Part shown: positions 23,259 to 32,234 of the stretch, one piece after another
Numbering within the stretch: the first letter of the stretch is position 1
Layout of the letters: every line of letters starts with the position of its first letter
Assembly: GCF_014490665.1 (NCBI RefSeq)
Contig: NZ_CP061038.1
Span: forward strand, 2,976,001-3,040,000
Length of the DNA stretch: 64,000 bases
Reading direction: 5' to 3'
Source of the DNA: Sphingomonas alpina
GTDB lineage: Bacteria > Pseudomonadota > Alphaproteobacteria > Sphingomonadales > Sphingomonadaceae
Made by a program: the position numbers and the translations under genes
The notes under the pieces: generated by a model
Told to the model about the DNA's origin: nothing
Database searches by the model: none
The model's input: the letters and a program-made list of their open reading frames with translations, nothing else

Positions 23259-24940
23259 GTCCGCACGATCTGACCGGGTTTCTGATTCTGCGGCAACAAT
23301 TGCGGCAACACCTCAGCCATCGCGCCGAACTTGGCGATCGTGCCCGCATTCATCACCAGCAACAGATCGAGCGTATGGACCAGTGACGGCCGGTGCGCGA
23401 TCACCGCCAGGGTCGCACCGCGGCGACGCACGGCGGCGACCGCCTGCGACAACGCCATCTGGCCTTCGCCGTCGAGACCGGTTTCAGGCTCATCGAGTAC
23501 AACCAGCATCGGATCACCATACAGCGCGCGCGCCAGGCCGATGCGCTGACGCTGACCGCCCGAAAGGCCGAAGCCGGGTCCTGATACCGGCGTATCATAG
23601 CCTTGCGGCAGGCCCAGGATCAGATCGTGGGCATTGGCTGCGCGAGCGGCCGCGATGATCGCGGCATCGTCCCGCTCGTTCAACCGCCCGATATTGTCGG
23701 CGATCGTGCCGGGGAGCAACGTCACATTCTGCGACAGATAGCCGATATGTTTTCCCAGCTCCTCGGCATCATATTGCGCGATGTCCGCGCCGTCGATCCG
23801 CACCGTCCCACGCGCTGCCATCCAGGCGCCGACCATTACCCTGGCCAGCGTCGATTTTCCCGAGCCGGACGGACCGACGATCCCGACCGACTGTCCGGCA
23901 TTGATCCCGAACGACACCCCTTTCAGAATCGGCACCGTTCCACCCGGCGAGGTCGCGATCACGTTTTCGAACGCCACTGCGCCGCGTGGCGGCGGCAGGC
24001 GCAGCGTATCGCGGACATCGCCCTCACCTTCGATCTTGGCCAACCGGCTCCACGCGCTGCGCGCGGTGAAAACCTGGCGCCATGCACCGAGGATCTGATC
24101 GATCGGCGCCAGGGCTTTCGAAAAGACGATCGAGCAAGCGACGATCGAGCCGCCGCTGATCTCGCCATTGACTGCCAGCCAGGCGGCGATGGCGAGGATC
24201 AGGATCTGGCTCGCCGAACGGATGCCGCGCGACACCGATGCGACTCCGCTGGTCGATACCGTGCTCGAGATCTGCGCCGTCAGCGACAGCCGGTTGAGTT
24301 GTGCGGCACGGCTTTCGGCACGGCCGGCATAGCCCATCGCCGTCGCACTTTCCGCCGACGCCAGATGCGCCTCGAGCGCATCTCCGGCTTGGCGTTGCCG
24401 CATGACGATTTCATCGGCAGTTCGCGCCATGGTGCGCCGGCTCGCCCAGGCCGTGATCGCCAGGGCGATCGCGCACCCGAGACTTGCGACACCGATCCAG
24501 AAATGCACCGCGAACAGCACAATGACGAACAGGGGCACGAACAACAGATCAAATAATGCCCCCGGGACCGGGCCGGTGACGAACCCGCGCACCTGCTCCA
24601 GGTCCTCGAACGCCCGGGCACGCCGGCCCGGCGCGCCCGCCAATGCCGTCTTGCGCGACACGGCAAGCACGTCCGCTTCCATTTCCGCATAGAGCCCCAT
24701 ACCCGCCCGGGCGAACACCAGGCCGCGCAGCATCTCCAGCAGCGACGTCAGCACGATCGCGACCAATGTGATGAGCGTGATGGCGATAAGCGTCGTGCCG
24801 CTGCGAGACGGAATCACCCGGTCGTACAATTGTGTCAGGTAAAGCGGGGTGATCAGCGTCAGCAGGTTGATCGCAAGGCTCGACCCCAGCGCAATACCGA
24901 TCGGGCGACGAACATAGGGCAGACTGAAAATGCGTTGCAT
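23255..24940 (-). CDS. Type I secretion ABC transporter permease/ATPase
   Basis: A 561-residue fused exporter of the PrtD/AprD class: an N-terminal membrane domain of about six helices (SSLAINLLTLITPLYLTQLY onward) and a C-terminal ATPase with Walker A GPSGSGKST, signature LSGGQRQR and Walker B VVLDEPETGLD. There is no N-terminal C39 peptidase domain, so the substrate probably keeps its C-terminal secretion signal, as with RTX proteins or proteases. The ATG at 24940 (MQRIFSLPYVRRP) matches the PrtD N-terminus; the longer frame from 25012 is unlikely. No candidate substrate gene is adjacent. Confidence 0.9.
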   Translation of the reverse strand: MQRIFSLPYVRRPIGIALGSSLAINLLTLITPLYLTQLYDRVIPSRSGTTLIAITLITLVAIVLTSLLEMLRGLVFARAGMGLYAEMEADVLAVSRKTALAGAPGRRARAFEDLEQVRGFVTGPVPGALFDLLFVPLFVIVLFAVHFWIGVASLGCAIALAITAWASRRTMARTADEIVMRQRQAGDALEAHLASAESATAMGYAGRAESRAAQLNRLSLTAQISSTVSTSGVASVSRGIRSASQILILAIAAWLAVNGEISGGSIVACSIVFSKALAPIDQILGAWRQVFTARSAWSRLAKIEGEGDVRDTLRLPPPRGAVAFENVIATSPGGTVPILKGVSFGINAGQSVGIVGPSGSGKSTLARVMVGAWMAARGTVRIDGADIAQYDAEELGKHIGYLSQNVTLLPGTIADNIGRLNERDDAAIIAAARAANAHDLILGLPQGYDTPVSGPGFGLSGGQRQRIGLARALYGDPMLVVLDEPETGLDGEGQMALSQAVAAVRRRGATLAVIAHRPSLVHTLDLLLVMNAGTIAKFGAMAEVLPQLLPQNQKPGQIVRT

Positions 24941-25110
24941 GAATGGCCCGCCGCACACACAAAAACGCCCCAGCTCTGTGGCTTGGACGTCGAAACGACC
25001 GCATAACGACAAGACCGTGCTTGCGCAAACGCCGTTCTCTACAGATCAGCTCAAGTATCGATCGGCCGTCGAAGAGCGTTTTCGATCCGAAGTGATCGAC
25101 CAGGCCGTGG

Positions 25111-25415
25111 GCCTTTCGCCCCTGTTATCCCCTGTTAACCCCTGTTTTCGGCATTGTATTTTTCCGCCCCTGTTATGTTGGATTCGACCATCGGATTACG
25201 CGTTTATTTTCAGCAGCATGACTGGCCCGGCCCGGTTATGAAAACGGTGCGGAACAGGGGCAATAACAGGGGCCGTTTTGATCAAAACAGGGGACGGGAA
25301 TCGTCCAACGCTTCGCGGCCATGTGAAAGAGCGGGACCAGAGTGCCTGACGGCGCCTCGTCCAACCGTCATCATGCCGCATCACGCAGCTCTATTGAATC
25401 GCAACCGGCCGGATC
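25111..25415 (+). repeat. Intergenic repeat-cluster element, copy A (CCCCTGTT units)
   Basis: Four forward CCCCTGTT units at 25119, 25129, 25139 and 25167 and three inverted AACAGGGG units at 25253, 25265 and 25286 enclose a ~75-bp core. A ~120-bp tail containing GTGAAAGAGCGGGACCAG and ATTGAATCG follows. The layout and tail recur at 51755-52080 (same orientation) and 33790-34120 (inverted). It lies between the secretion permease start and the lpdA end. I find no gene in it. Boundaries come from comparing the copies. Confidence 0.8.
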
Positions 25416-25506
25416 CGTTCAACTCGAAACCGCTCGGGTGCGGGATTTGCCGCAGCGTACCGGATCCGATCAGTTTCGGTACGCCAAGGACGATCCCTGG
25501 CAGGCG

Positions 25507-26898
25507 TCAGATATGGATCGCCTTGCCCCTTACCGCCATCGCCGCTTCCTTGATCGCCTCGCTGTGCGTCGGATGGGCATGGCAGGTATAGGCGATGTCC
25601 TCGCTGGTCGCGCCGAATTCCATTGCCTGCGCGGCCTGGGCGATCATCGTGCCGGCAGGAACCGCGATGCACCATACGCCGAGCACACGGTCGCTCTTGG
25701 CGTCGGCGATGATCTTCACAAAGCCGTCGGGCTCGTGATTGGTCTTGGCGCGGCTGTTGCCGGCCATCGGGAACTTGCCGACCTTGACCTCGCCCTTTTC
25801 CTTCGCCGCCTCTTCGGTGAGACCGACGCCGGCGATTTCGGGCCAGGTGTAGACGACGCTGGGGATCACATCATGGTTCACGATACCGGTGAGCCCGGCG
25901 ATATTCTCCGCGACCGCGATGCCCTCATCCTCCGCCTTGTGCGCAAGCATCGGACCGGGAACGACATCGCCGATCGCCCAGATGCCGGGCACGCTGGTTT
26001 CGAAGCGATGGCCGATCTCGATCTGGCCGCGCTGATTGGTGGCGAGCCCGGCCTTGTCGAGCGCCAGGCCATCGGTATTGGGGCGGCGGCCGATCGAGAC
26101 GAGCACGCAATCCGCCTCCAGCGTCGTCGCCTCACCGCCAGCGGCGGGTTCAAGCGTCAGTGTCGCCTTGTCGCCCTTGACGGTGACGCCGGTGACCTTG
26201 GTCGACAGCTTGAATTCGATCCCTTGCTTCTTGAAGATCTTGTTCGATTCCTTGCGGATCTCGCCATCGAAACCGGGCAGGATCTGGTCGAGGAATTCGA
26301 CGCAGGTTACCTTCGCGCCGAGACGGCGCCAAACGCTGCCCAGTTCGAGGCCGATCACGCCGCCGCCGATCACGACCAGATGCTCGGGCACCTTGGCCAG
26401 TTCGAGCGCGCCGGTGCTGTCGACCACGACCTTCTGGTCGATCTCCACGCCGGGCAACGGGGTAACGCTGGAACCGGTGGCGATGATGATGTCCTTGGCG
26501 GTGAAAGTCTTGTCACCAACCTGGACCGTATGCGCATCGACGAAGCTGCCCCGGCCCTTGAGCCATTCGACCTTGTTCTTCTTGAACAGGAAAGCGATGC
26601 CGCCGGTCAGCTGCTTGACCGCATCGAGGCGCTGGCCGTGCATCGCCTCAAGATCGAGCTCGGGCGTGACCTTGATGCCGAGCTTGGCGAAGGTGCCGTT
26701 CGACGCCGCATCGAAATATTCCGACGCGTGGAGCATCGCCTTGGACGGAATACAGCCGACATTGAGGCAGGTGCCGCCCAGCGTCTCGCGGCTCTCCACG
26801 CACGCCGTGCGCAGGCCAAGCTGTGCCGCACGGATCGCCGCGACGTAACCGCCGGGGCCGGAGCCGATTACCAGGACGTCGAAATCATAGTCAGCCAT
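25507..26898 (-). CDS. lpdA: Dihydrolipoyl dehydrogenase (E3)
   Basis: A 463-residue flavoprotein: FAD-binding VLVIGSGPGGYVAAIRAAQ, redox-active disulphide GGTCLNVGCIPSKAML, a second Rossmann motif VVIGGGVIGLELGS and the His-Glu pair in HAHPTHSEAI at the dimer interface. It reoxidises dihydrolipoamide on the E2 core, delivering electrons to NAD. It is the last gene of the mdh-sucD-sucA-sucB-lpdA run, so it probably serves 2-oxoglutarate dehydrogenase. A palindromic repeat fills the 136-bp gap to sucB. Confidence 0.96.
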   Translation of the reverse strand: MADYDFDVLVIGSGPGGYVAAIRAAQLGLRTACVESRETLGGTCLNVGCIPSKAMLHASEYFDAASNGTFAKLGIKVTPELDLEAMHGQRLDAVKQLTGGIAFLFKKNKVEWLKGRGSFVDAHTVQVGDKTFTAKDIIIATGSSVTPLPGVEIDQKVVVDSTGALELAKVPEHLVVIGGGVIGLELGSVWRRLGAKVTCVEFLDQILPGFDGEIRKESNKIFKKQGIEFKLSTKVTGVTVKGDKATLTLEPAAGGEATTLEADCVLVSIGRRPNTDGLALDKAGLATNQRGQIEIGHRFETSVPGIWAIGDVVPGPMLAHKAEDEGIAVAENIAGLTGIVNHDVIPSVVYTWPEIAGVGLTEEAAKEKGEVKVGKFPMAGNSRAKTNHEPDGFVKIIADAKSDRVLGVWCIAVPAGTMIAQAAQAMEFGATSEDIAYTCHAHPTHSEAIKEAAMAVRGKAIHI

Positions 26899-26914
26899 TG
26901 TTCTTCTCTCGCTT

Positions 26915-27003
26915 CCCCGGCGCAGGCCGGGGCCCAGTCGGGAGACATATGGGGAGAGCGATGTGCTTCGTCACGTCCGCCTTCCCGACTGGGCCCCGGC
27001 CCC
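26915..27003. repeat. Gene-less inverted-repeat element between sucB and lpdA
   Basis: The left arm (26915-26943) and right arm (26983-27003) are complementary over about 20 bases (GGGGCCCAGTCGGGA pairing with TCCCGACTGGGCCCC). The left arm itself folds on CCCCGGC/GCCGGGG. This is the same core as the 33-bp ends of the GIY-YIG cassette at 32235-32615, with only ~40 bp between the arms and no gene. Confidence 0.8.
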
Positions 27004-27034
27004 AATAAGATTTTAGCGCCGGGGGAGACGTAAT

Positions 27035-28255
27035 TTAAAGGTCGATCAGTATGCGCGTCGGATCTTCGATCGCGTTCTTCAGCGCGACGAGGAAGGTCAC
27101 CGCCTCGCGGCCGTCGATCAGGCGGTGGTCGTAGCTCAGCGCGAGATACATCATCGGGCGGATGACGATCTGGCCATCGACCACCACGGCACGGTCCTCG
27201 ATGCGGTGCAAGCCGAGCACGGCGCTTTGCGGCGGGTTGATGATCGGGGTCGACATCAGCGAGCCGAACACACCGCCATTGGAGATGGTGAAGGTGCCGC
27301 CCTTCATCTCGTCCATCTTGAGCGTGCCGTCCTTGGCGCGCTTGCCGAAATCGCCGATCGTCTTTTCCACCGCAGCGACGCTCAGCTGATCGGCATCGCG
27401 GATCACCGGCACGACCAGGCCGCCCGGCGACGACACCGCGACCGAGATATCGGCATAATCGTGATAGACGATATCCTCGCCGTCGATCGACGCGTTGACC
27501 GATGGAATGTCCTTCAGCGCCATGCACGCGGCCTTCACGAAGAAGCCCATGAAGCCGAGCCGCACGCCGTGCTTCTTCTCGAACAGATCCTTGTACTTGG
27601 TCCGCGCTTCGATCACCGCGGTCATGTCGACGTCGTTGAACGTCGTCAGCATCGCGGCGGTATTCTGCGCTTCCTTCAGCCGCTTGGCGATCGTCTGGCG
27701 CAGGCGCGTCATGCGCACGCGCTCTTCCTTGCGGCCAGTCGATTGCGCGACGGAGGGCGACGCGACCGGTGCGGTCGGTGCCACGACGGGTGCCGCAGCC
27801 GGCGTCGCGGCGGCGGCAATCACATCGTCCTTGGTGATGCGGCCATCCTTGCCGGTGCCCTTGACGGTCGCCGGATCGACGCCGTGTTCGAGCACCGCGC
27901 GGCGCACCGACGGCGAGAGGGCAGCGGGGCCATCGTCCGATGCCGGGGCCGGCTCGGCCGCCTTGGGTGATTCAGTGACGGCAGGCTGCGGCGCAGCCGC
28001 CTGAGCGGGCGCGCCCGCACCACTCTCGATCGTCGCGATCATCGCGCCGACCTGTACCGTATCGCCGACCTGGACCGCATGCGCGCCCATCACGCCGGCG
28101 ACCGGCGACGGCACTTCGACCGATACCTTGTCGGTTTCGAGGCTCGCGATCGGCTCATCCACCGCGACCGCGTCGCCGGGCTGCTTGAGCCATTCGCCGA
28201 GCGTGGCTTCAGTGATCGATTCGCCCAGGACCGGGACTGTGACTTCGGTTGCCAT
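27035..28255 (-). CDS. sucB: 2-oxoglutarate dehydrogenase E2, dihydrolipoyl succinyltransferase
   Basis: A 406-residue E2. An N-terminal lipoyl domain (lipoylated Lys in ETDKVSVEV, ~residue 43) is joined by an Ala/Pro-rich linker to the peripheral-subunit-binding domain ([15 protein letters not shown] with [11 protein letters not shown]), another linker, and a C-terminal catalytic domain with the active-site [13 protein letters not shown]. It transfers succinyl groups to CoA. It is cotranscribed by position with sucA upstream and lpdA downstream. Confidence 0.96.
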   Translation of the reverse strand: MATEVTVPVLGESITEATLGEWLKQPGDAVAVDEPIASLETDKVSVEVPSPVAGVMGAHAVQVGDTVQVGAMIATIESGAGAPAQAAAPQPAVTESPKAAEPAPASDDGPAALSPSVRRAVLEHGVDPATVKGTGKDGRITKDDVIAAAATPAAAPVVAPTAPVASPSVAQSTGRKEERVRMTRLRQTIAKRLKEAQNTAAMLTTFNDVDMTAVIEARTKYKDLFEKKHGVRLGFMGFFVKAACMALKDIPSVNASIDGEDIVYHDYADISVAVSSPGGLVVPVIRDADQLSVAAVEKTIGDFGKRAKDGTLKMDEMKGGTFTISNGGVFGSLMSTPIINPPQSAVLGLHRIEDRAVVVDGQIVIRPMMYLALSYDHRLIDGREAVTFLVALKNAIEDPTRILIDL

Positions 28256-28272
28256 ATTCTACTTCCGCCTTT

Positions 28273-28330
28273 TTGTGCTCCCGCGAAGGCGGGAGCCCAG
28301 TCTGGGTTCCCGCCTTCGCGGGAACACAAG
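28273..28330. repeat. Palindromic repeat between sucA and sucB
   Basis: Arms 28273-28300 and 28303-28330 are nearly perfect complements over ~26 bases (CCCGCGAAGGCGGGAGCCCAG against TGGGTTCCCGCCTTCGCGGG). It is related in layout to the other GGCCCAG-type palindromes in this gene cluster. It ends two bases before the sucA stop codon at 28332, so it lies immediately downstream of sucA in the sucA-sucB spacer. Confidence 0.82.
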
Positions 28331-28331
28331 G

Positions 28332-31265
28332 TTAGTTCTTTCGTGTCCGCCGAATCTCTTCGCGGACATTGTGACCGAGCGCATCGGCGACGAGCGCGGC
28401 CTGTTCCATCTGGTGGCGCTTCATCAGGCCCGTTGCAGGCGACGCGGCAGCGGCGCGACCGGCATAGCGCGCGCGCTGCAGCTTGCCACCGGCCCGGCCG
28501 AGGCATTCCTCGATGAACGGCTCGACGAAGAACCAGGCGCCGTTATTCTTCGGCTCTTCCTGCGCCCACACCACCTCCTCGAGATTGGCCAGCGCCTTGA
28601 AACGCTTGACCAGCGGCTCGCCGGGGAAGGGATAAAGCTGTTCCAGCCGCACGATCGCGGTGTTCTTGTCGCCCGCCGCATCGCGCGCCTCGATCAGGTC
28701 GTAAGCGACCTTGCCGGTGCACAGCACAAGCCGCTTCACGTCCGCATCGGCCGGGGCCGACGGGTCGGACAGGATGCGCTTGAAGTGAGTCTCGCCCTGG
28801 AAGTCCGATGCCTTGGACACTGCCATCTTGTGGCGCAGCAGCGATTTCGGCGTGAAGACGATCAGCGGTTTGCGGAACGAGCGGTGCATCTGCCGGCGTA
28901 GCAGGTGGAAATAATTGGCCGGCGTGGTGCAGTTCGCGACTTGCATATTGTCCTGTGCGCACAGCTGCAGGAACCGCTCGGGCCGTGCCGAGCTATGCTC
29001 GGGGCCCTGTCCTTCATAACCATGCGGCAACAGCATCACCAGGCCATTGGCGCGCAGCCATTTGGCTTCGCCGGCGGCGATGAACTGATCGATCATGATC
29101 TGCGCGCCGTTCATGAAGTCGCCGAACTGCGCCTCCCACAGAACCAGCGTCTTCGGATCGGCCAGCGCATAGCCATATTCGAAACCAAGCACGCCATATT
29201 CGCTCAAGGGCGAATCGAGGATCTCGACCCGGCCATGCTCGATCTGCGCGAGCGGCAGATATTTATGCTCGTCCTTCTGGTCGACCCAGACGGCATGGCG
29301 CTGGCTGAACGTGCCGCGGCCCGAATCCTGGCCCGACAGGCGGACGCCATACCCCTCCGACAGCAGCGAGCCGTATGCCAAAGCCTCGCCTGTCGCCCAG
29401 TCGAAATTGGCGCCCGATTTGAACATCTCGCGCTTGGCGTCGATCACGCGGCCCAGCGTCTTGTGGATCGTCAGCCCTTCCGGAACCGTGGTCAGCGTAC
29501 GACCGAGAGAGTCGAACAATTTGGGTTCGATCCCGGTTTCGAGATTGCGCCGTGCGCTCTCCGCATCGGCCGGCGCGTGCAGCCCGGACCAGCGCCCGGC
29601 GAACCAGTCGGCCTTGTTCGGCTTGTAGCTCGCGCCTGCCTCGAACTCGCCTTCGAGCAGAGTCGTGAACTGCTTGATATTGTCGTCGATCCAGGCGCGA
29701 TCGATCACCTTCTGCTCGATCAGCTTGGCGCCGTAGATCTCGCTGACCGGCGGATGCTGGCGGATCTGGTCGTACATCAGCGGCTGGGTGAAGCTCGGCT
29801 CGTCACCTTCATTGTGGCCGAAGCGGCGATAGCACCACATGTCGATGACGATGTCGCGGCGGAACTTCTGGCGGAACTCGATCGCCATCTTGCAGGCGAA
29901 GGTCACCGCCTCGGGATCGTCGCCATTGACGTGGAAGATCGGCGCCTGGACGCCCTTCGCGACATCCGACGGATAGGGCGAGGAGCGCGCGAACTGCGGG
30001 CTCGTCGTGAAGCCGATCTGGTTGTTGATGACGAAGTGGATGCAGCCGCCGGTATTATAGCCGCGGATGCCGGAGAAGCCGAGGCATTCCCATACGATCC
30101 CCTGCCCCGCGAATGCCGCGTCGCCATGGATCAGCACGGGCAGCGAGCCGGTATGCTCTTTCAGATCGTCGGCGATGGTCTGGATCGCACGCGTCTTGCC
30201 GAGCACGACCGGGTCCGCCGCCTCAAGGTGCGAGGGATTGGCAACCAGCGACATATGCACGCTGATCCCGTCGAACTCACGATCGGTGCTGGTACCGAGA
30301 TGGTATTTGACGTCGCCCGATCCGGCCACGTCATCGGGATTGTCCGAGCCGCCGCCGAATTCATGGAAGATCACGCGGAACGGCTTGGCCATCACGTTGG
30401 TCAGCACATTCAGCCGGCCGCGATGCGCCATGCCATAGACGATCTCGCGCACACCGAGCTGACCGCCATATTTGATGATCGATTCGAGCGCAGGGATCAT
30501 GCTCTCGCCGCCGTCGAGGCCGAAACGCTTGGTCCCGACATATTTGCGGCCGAGGAATTTCTCCCACTGCTCGGCCTCGATCACCTTGTTGAGGATCGCC
30601 TTCTTGCCGAGCGGGCTGAACTCGATCGCCTTGTCCTTGCCTTCCATGCGGTCCTGCAGGAAGCGGCGCTCATCCACATCGGAGATGTGCATATATTCGA
30701 GGCCGACATTGCCGCAATAATTGGCACGCAAGGTACTGACGAGTTCACGCACCGTCGCCCATTCCAGGCCGAGCGTGCCGCCCATATAGACCGGCTTGTC
30801 GAGATCGGCGCCGGAAAAGCCATGATATTCCGGCGTCAGATCGGCCGGCAACTCGCGCTTGGACAGGCCGAGCGGGTCGAGATTGGCGGCAAGATGGCCG
30901 CGTACGCGATAGGTGCGCACCAGCATCATCGCGCGGATCGCATCGGCGGCGGCGCGCGTGACATCGACCTGCGGGGTGGCTTCCGGGGCAGCGACGGGCT
31001 TGGGCGCGGCGCCCTTTACAGGCTTGGGCGCCGGCTCCATCTGAGTCGGATCGAGCGCCGCGGTCAGATCGTCGGTCGTGCTCAGCGGCCAGTTGGCCTG
31101 TTCCCAGCTAGGCCCCTGTGCCGACCCTTCGAGCCCTTCGAACCAGGCACGCCATGACGGCTCGACGCTGTCGGGTGACGTCTTGTAGCGCGCGTACAGC
31201 GTTTCGATGAACGCGGGGCTCACGCCGCCCGCGATCTCGCTGAAATCCTGGCCTTCATAGCCCAT
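28332..31265 (-). CDS. sucA: 2-oxoglutarate dehydrogenase E1 component
   Basis: A 977-residue thiamine-diphosphate enzyme that decarboxylates 2-oxoglutarate and succinylates the lipoyl group on SucB. It has the E1 N-terminal segment (AFIETLYARYKTSPDSVEPSW, which contacts E2), the E1 marker HGDAAFAGQGIVWE, the diphosphate region FNHxxD-like YRRFGHNEGDEPSFTQP, and a C-terminal transketolase half ending in the E2-contacting region. The length is close to the family norm (~930-990). It is followed by sucB and lpdA on the same strand. Confidence 0.96.
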   Translation of the reverse strand: MGYEGQDFSEIAGGVSPAFIETLYARYKTSPDSVEPSWRAWFEGLEGSAQGPSWEQANWPLSTTDDLTAALDPTQMEPAPKPVKGAAPKPVAAPEATPQVDVTRAAADAIRAMMLVRTYRVRGHLAANLDPLGLSKRELPADLTPEYHGFSGADLDKPVYMGGTLGLEWATVRELVSTLRANYCGNVGLEYMHISDVDERRFLQDRMEGKDKAIEFSPLGKKAILNKVIEAEQWEKFLGRKYVGTKRFGLDGGESMIPALESIIKYGGQLGVREIVYGMAHRGRLNVLTNVMAKPFRVIFHEFGGGSDNPDDVAGSGDVKYHLGTSTDREFDGISVHMSLVANPSHLEAADPVVLGKTRAIQTIADDLKEHTGSLPVLIHGDAAFAGQGIVWECLGFSGIRGYNTGGCIHFVINNQIGFTTSPQFARSSPYPSDVAKGVQAPIFHVNGDDPEAVTFACKMAIEFRQKFRRDIVIDMWCYRRFGHNEGDEPSFTQPLMYDQIRQHPPVSEIYGAKLIEQKVIDRAWIDDNIKQFTTLLEGEFEAGASYKPNKADWFAGRWSGLHAPADAESARRNLETGIEPKLFDSLGRTLTTVPEGLTIHKTLGRVIDAKREMFKSGANFDWATGEALAYGSLLSEGYGVRLSGQDSGRGTFSQRHAVWVDQKDEHKYLPLAQIEHGRVEILDSPLSEYGVLGFEYGYALADPKTLVLWEAQFGDFMNGAQIMIDQFIAAGEAKWLRANGLVMLLPHGYEGQGPEHSSARPERFLQLCAQDNMQVANCTTPANYFHLLRRQMHRSFRKPLIVFTPKSLLRHKMAVSKASDFQGETHFKRILSDPSAPADADVKRLVLCTGKVAYDLIEARDAAGDKNTAIVRLEQLYPFPGEPLVKRFKALANLEEVVWAQEEPKNNGAWFFVEPFIEECLGRAGGKLQRARYAGRAAAASPATGLMKRHQMEQAALVADALGHNVREEIRRTRKN

Positions 31266-31333
31266 TGGCTGTTCCTCGGCGCATCCCCGGGGAGGTGAGA
31301 ATGCTCATTGGCCCGCCATCCGGCGGGGGTAGG

Positions 31334-32218
31334 TTAACCGTTCAGTACCGCAAGCAAGGTCGTGCCGAGCTCCGAGGGGCTGTCCGCCACCCGGATGCCG
31401 GCGGCTTCCATCGCCGCAATCTTGTCTTCCGCGCCGCCCTGACCGCCCGAGACGATCGCCCCGGCATGACCCATGCGGCGGCCCGGAGGCGCCGTGCGGC
31501 CCGCGATGAAGCCGGCCATCGGCTTCTTGCGGCCGCGCTTCGCTTCGTCGCGCAGGAACTGCGCTGCTTCTTCTTCCGCCGCGCCGCCGATTTCGCCGAT
31601 CATGATGATCGACTTGGTCGCCTCGTCGGCCAGGAACAGCTCGAGCACGTCGATGAAGTTCGTGCCGTTGACCGGATCGCCGCCGATACCGACAGCGGTG
31701 GTCTGGCCAAGGCCTGCATTGGTGGTCTGGAACACAGCCTCATAGGTAAGCGTGCCGGAGCGGCTTACAACGCCGACCGAGCCCTGCTTGAAGATGCTGC
31801 CGGGCATGATGCCGATCTTGCACTGGTTCGGGGTCAGCACGCCGGGGCAGTTCGGGCCGATCAGCCGCGATTTCGAGCCGGAGAGCGAACGCTTGACCTT
31901 GACCATGTCGAGCACCGGAACACCCTCGGTGATGCACACGATCAGCGGCACTTCGGCGTCGATCGCCTCAAGGATCGAATCCGCGGCGAAGGGGGGTGGA
32001 ACATAGATCACGCTGGCGGTCGCGCCGGTCGCGGCGACGGCCTCATGCACGGTGTTGAAATTCGGCAGGCCGAGATGCGTCGTGCCGCCCTTGCCCGGCG
32101 TGACGCCGCCGACCATCTGCGTGCCGTACGCCAGCGCCGCTTCGGTGTGGAAGCTGCCGGTCTTGCCGGTCATCCCCTGAGTGATGACCTTGGTGTTCTT
32201 GTCGACGAGGATGCTCAT
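31334..32218 (-). CDS. sucD: Succinate-CoA ligase, alpha subunit
   Basis: A 294-residue alpha subunit: the CoA-binding fold begins [20 protein letters not shown] and the phosphorylated active-site histidine is in [10 protein letters not shown] near residue 246. It works with the SucC beta subunit to form succinate and a nucleoside triphosphate. The beta-subunit gene, usually directly upstream, is absent from the whole window; the place between mdh and sucD is taken by the GIY-YIG cassette. Confidence 0.95.
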   Translation of the reverse strand: MSILVDKNTKVITQGMTGKTGSFHTEAALAYGTQMVGGVTPGKGGTTHLGLPNFNTVHEAVAATGATASVIYVPPPFAADSILEAIDAEVPLIVCITEGVPVLDMVKVKRSLSGSKSRLIGPNCPGVLTPNQCKIGIMPGSIFKQGSVGVVSRSGTLTYEAVFQTTNAGLGQTTAVGIGGDPVNGTNFIDVLELFLADEATKSIIMIGEIGGAAEEEAAQFLRDEAKRGRKKPMAGFIAGRTAPPGRRMGHAGAIVSGGQGGAEDKIAAMEAAGIRVADSPSELGTTLLAVLNG

Positions 32219-32234
32219 CCGTTTTTCTTCCTCT

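Noticed and set aside
25119..25293. CRISPR array at the CCCCTGTT repeats
   Set aside because: Units are only 8 bases, spacing varies (10 to 28 bp) and many copies are inverted; there are no cas genes.
28905..31157. 750-residue open frame on the plus strand opposite sucA
   Set aside because: Lies entirely antisense to an unambiguous E1 gene. It comes from high-GC third positions in the opposite strand, with His/Asp/Arg-rich low-complexity translation and no recognisable domain.
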